64,000 nt of DNA. It comes from Jiella sonneratiae (GTDB lineage Bacteria > Pseudomonadota > Alphaproteobacteria > Rhizobiales > Rhizobiaceae). Below the pieces are notes generated by a model. That model was given only the letters and a program-made list of their open reading frames with translations. It was not told the DNA's origin and made no database searches. The stretch lies in the NCBI RefSeq assembly GCF_017353515.1, contig NZ_JAFMPY010000023.1:34806-98805 (forward strand), in the 5' to 3' direction. Shown here piece after piece: positions 62,454 through 64,000 of the stretch. The position numbers were made by a program, and so were the translations under genes. Positions within the stretch are counted from its first letter, which is position 1; every line of letters begins with the position of its first letter.

Positions 62454-63253
62454 GCGGCGGGGCACGGGACGAGCGGCCGCTGCTGATGCTCGACAGCGGC
62501 ATCGGCGGCCTGACGGTGCTGCGCGAGGCGCGGGTGCTGATGCCGGAGCGGCGCTTCCTCTACGTCGTCGACGACGCGGCCTTTCCCTATGGAAACTGGG
62601 AGGAGGCGGCCCTGCGGGAACGCCTCGTCGCGCTGTTCGGCGAACTGATCGCGGCCCACGATCCGGTCGCCTGCGTCGTCGCCTGCAACACCGCCTCGAC
62701 CCTCGCCCTCGATGCGCTGCGCCGCGCCTATCCAGAGATGCTCTTCGTCGGCACCGTGCCGGCGATCAAGCCGGCGGCGGAGCGGACACGCTCGGGGCTC
62801 GTCTCGGTGCTGGCGACGCCCGGCACGGTCAAGCGGCAATATACCCGCGACCTGATCGAGCAGTGGGCGACGAAATGCGAGGTGCGGCTGGTCGGCAGCG
62901 TCAATCTCGCCGCGCTCGCCGAGACCTACATGCGTCACGGCCTCGTCGCGGAGGAGGCGGTGCATGCGGAGATCGCGCCGTGCTTCGTGGAAAAGGACGG
63001 TCGGCGCACCGACATCGTGGTCCTCGCCTGCACGCATTATCCCTTCGTCGTCAACCGCATGCGCAAGATGGCGCCCTGGCCGGTGGACTGGCTCGATCCC
63101 GCCGAGGCGATCGCGCGGCGCGCCTTGGCGATCCTGCCGCGGATCGACGGCGAGGGTCCCGTCGCCCGCGACCCCGATATTGCGGTCTTCACCTCCAACC
63201 GTCCCGACGCGGTGACCCGCCGGTTGATGCAGGGCTTCGGACTGGTGGCGTGA
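62450..63253 (+). CDS. murI: Glutamate racemase
   Basis: Makes D-glutamate for peptidoglycan. Protein of 267 residues with D15 ('[12 protein letters not shown]'), C79 ('VACNTAST') and C194 ('LACTHYPF'), the two catalytic cysteines. The ATG at 62450 overlaps the trmJ stop. The DSGIGG motif is slightly different from the common DSGVGG, which is a conservative change. The trmJ-murI order is known in Alphaproteobacteria. A terminator ends the unit. Confidence 0.95.
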   Translation: MSGGARDERPLLMLDSGIGGLTVLREARVLMPERRFLYVVDDAAFPYGNWEEAALRERLVALFGELIAAHDPVACVVACNTASTLALDALRRAYPEMLFVGTVPAIKPAAERTRSGLVSVLATPGTVKRQYTRDLIEQWATKCEVRLVGSVNLAALAETYMRHGLVAEEAVHAEIAPCFVEKDGRRTDIVVLACTHYPFVVNRMRKMAPWPVDWLDPAEAIARRALAILPRIDGEGPVARDPDIAVFTSNRPDAVTRRLMQGFGLVA

Positions 63254-63397
63254 CGCGCCGGCGGTGAGGTCCGCTGTCACGTCGCGATGCGGGAGATGGC
63301 ACAACGGCTCGTGCTGCCCGGATCAGGCCGAGGCTCTGCGGCAGCCGCTGCGGGGCGCCGGCATGCGGCGCCGGGCAACCGGCCCCGACGAAAAGCG

Positions 63398-63427
63398 AAA
63401 GGCCGGGAGCGCGTCCCGGCCTTTCCT
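63398..63427 (+). terminator. Rho-independent terminator after murI
   Basis: AAAGGCCGGGA (63398-63408) pairs with TCCCGGCCTTT (63414-63424) around GCGCG; T content after the stem is modest. Confidence 0.8.
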
Positions 63428-63470
63428 TCGAAGCGGAGGTCGCTACGCCGTCGTCCGTGAAGAGGCCTTG

Positions 63471-63740
63471 TTAGGTGGCCGGGTTGGGTTCGGCGGCTGG
63501 GAACAGGCTGATGATCGCGGCCTGGATGAAGGCGACAAAAAGCTTCAGCCAGGCGAGGATGCGGCGGAAGTTGTAGCCGATGGCGGCGAGGACGGCGTTG
63601 GCGGCTTCGCCGGTGGCGTGGGCCAGATGATTGTGGCCCATGCGGTGATCGGCCTTGAGGTGCCCGGTGACGGGTTCGACGGCCGCCCGTCGTTTCATCT
63701 CGCGGCGGATGGCGTCGGTCATGCCGCGCTTCTGGCCCAC
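63471..63740 (-). pseudogene. C-terminal remnant of an IS5-family transposase
   Basis: The 89 residues 'GQKRGMTDAIRREMKRRAAV', 'EPVTGHLKADHRMGHNHLAH' and 'VLAAIGYNFRRILAWLKLFV' match the end of IS5-type DDE transposases, including the last catalytic glutamate in 'EPVTGHLK'. The rest of the gene is missing: reading frame breaks at about 63740, where an IS4-like element starts. The stop codon is at 63471-63473. GAGGCCTTGTTAGG (63461-63474) may belong to the element's end. Confidence 0.82.
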
Positions 63741-64000
63741 TGCTGTCCGGTTTAAGCATGGCTGAGATCGAGGGTCATTTGCCTGGGGTCGAAGACAGGC
63801 GGTTTATGGGGCGCGCCGAGAGTGTCGATGGGCCGCCTTTGCATGAGGTTGAGGCGGACGAGGCGGCGGAAGGTGCTGGGTTGCGGGATGGCGCGCTGGG
63901 CTTCTTGGGCGAGTTTGAGGAGCAGGAAGGCGATCAGCGCGACGAAGATCTGGATGCGCACGGCGTTCTCGCTCTCGCCGAAGAAATGGCCGATCTTCAG
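63741..64000 (-). mobile_element. End of an IS4-like insertion sequence, cut by the window
   Basis: Starts near CTGTCCGG (63743-63750), a common type of IS end, placed directly at the break in the IS5 remnant. It continues to the window edge. Whether a target duplication exists cannot be seen here. Confidence 0.6.
63752..64000 (-). CDS. IS4-family transposase, C-terminal part, truncated by the window
   Basis: The frame is open from the window end to a TAA at 63752-63754 and gives 82 residues: 'LKIGHFFGESENAVRIQIFV', 'ALIAFLLLKLAQEAQRAIPQ', 'STFRRLVRLNLMQRRPIDTL' and 'PPVFDPRQMTLDLSHA'. The 'VRIQIFVALIAFLLL' and 'RRPID' blocks are typical of the C-terminus of IS4-type transposases common in Hyphomicrobiales. 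The catalytic DDE residues lie beyond the window. It is probably an intact element inserted in the older IS5 copy. Confidence 0.82.
   Translation of the reverse strand: MKIGHFFGESENAVRIQIFVALIAFLLLKLAQEAQRAIPQPSTFRRLVRLNLMQRRPIDTLGAPHKPPVFDPRQMTLDLSHA

Overview
The window is a GC-rich, gene-dense piece of an alphaproteobacterial chromosome, most likely from Hyphomicrobiales (Rhizobiales). The evidence is the block clpP-clpX-lon-hupB, a fused SecD-SecF behind YajC, a CckA hybrid kinase, TrmFO, GAAC-N7-GWAC LexA-type boxes before recA, NADP-type isocitrate dehydrogenase, and rhizobial-style intergenic palindromes. An Aurantimonadaceae-like host is only a guess. Genus-level identity cannot be read from the sequence alone.

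Layout. 0-8 kb: a Crp/Fnr regulator, then an acetate-switch-like two-component pair (LuxR-type response regulator facing a giant SLC5-PAS-kinase-receiver protein of the CrbS/CbrA type), next to malate synthase G. 8-13 kb: a MarR regulator with a Bcr/CflA-type efflux pump, D-Ala-D-Ala ligase and a YcaQ-type glycosylase, followed by REP-like palindromes. 13.2-15.0 kb: a small AT-richer insert (second Crp/Fnr regulator, a DUF6894 protein, an unknown 85-residue protein) that has near-identical palindromes at both ends. 15-25 kb: acetyltransferase plus ornithine/lysine decarboxylase with a long leader, LysR regulator, DM13 protein, L,D-transpeptidase, a DUF1007 and NicO nickel/cobalt export or uptake pair, a class I glutamine-amidotransferase-like hydrolase, an orphan TRAP binding protein and a DUF815 ATPase. 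25-33 kb: the yajC-secDF export block with a Mth938-like protein, a squalene/phytoene-synthase-like protein and a DUF4153 membrane protein, then trmFO on the other strand. 33.4-34.0 kb: a DUF1127 micro-protein followed by three tandem small-RNA units. 34.4-44.3 kb: tRNA-Leu, trigger factor, a large MscS channel, clpP, clpX, lon and hupB (protein quality control). 44-54 kb: UxaA-type dehydratase, a secreted disordered protein, tRNA-Val, a FliO-like protein divergent from cckA, and the psuK-psuG pseudouridine pair. 54-63 kb: recA, alaS, icd, a carboxylesterase, trmJ-murI. 63.4-64 kb: remains of two nested insertion sequences, cut by the window end.

The most striking locus is at 33467-34023 on the minus strand. 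A DUF1127 gene with a perfect Shine-Dalgarno is followed by three RNA units. Each unit has two hairpins that expose CCTCCTCCC in the loop and a third terminator-like hairpin with TCCTCCC in its loop. Two units are 147-bp tandem repeats differing at about five positions. This matches the architecture of the CcsR ('cuckoo') anti-Shine-Dalgarno RNAs downstream of the DUF1127 gene ccaF1 known in Rhodobacter.

How the genes work together: housekeeping functions dominate (translation, proteolysis, export, cell-cycle phosphorelay, DNA repair, wall precursors). Accessory content is limited to the 13-15 kb insert, the intergenic palindromes and the insertion sequences at the right edge. Most reading frames on the strand opposite to the listed genes are shadows caused by high GC.
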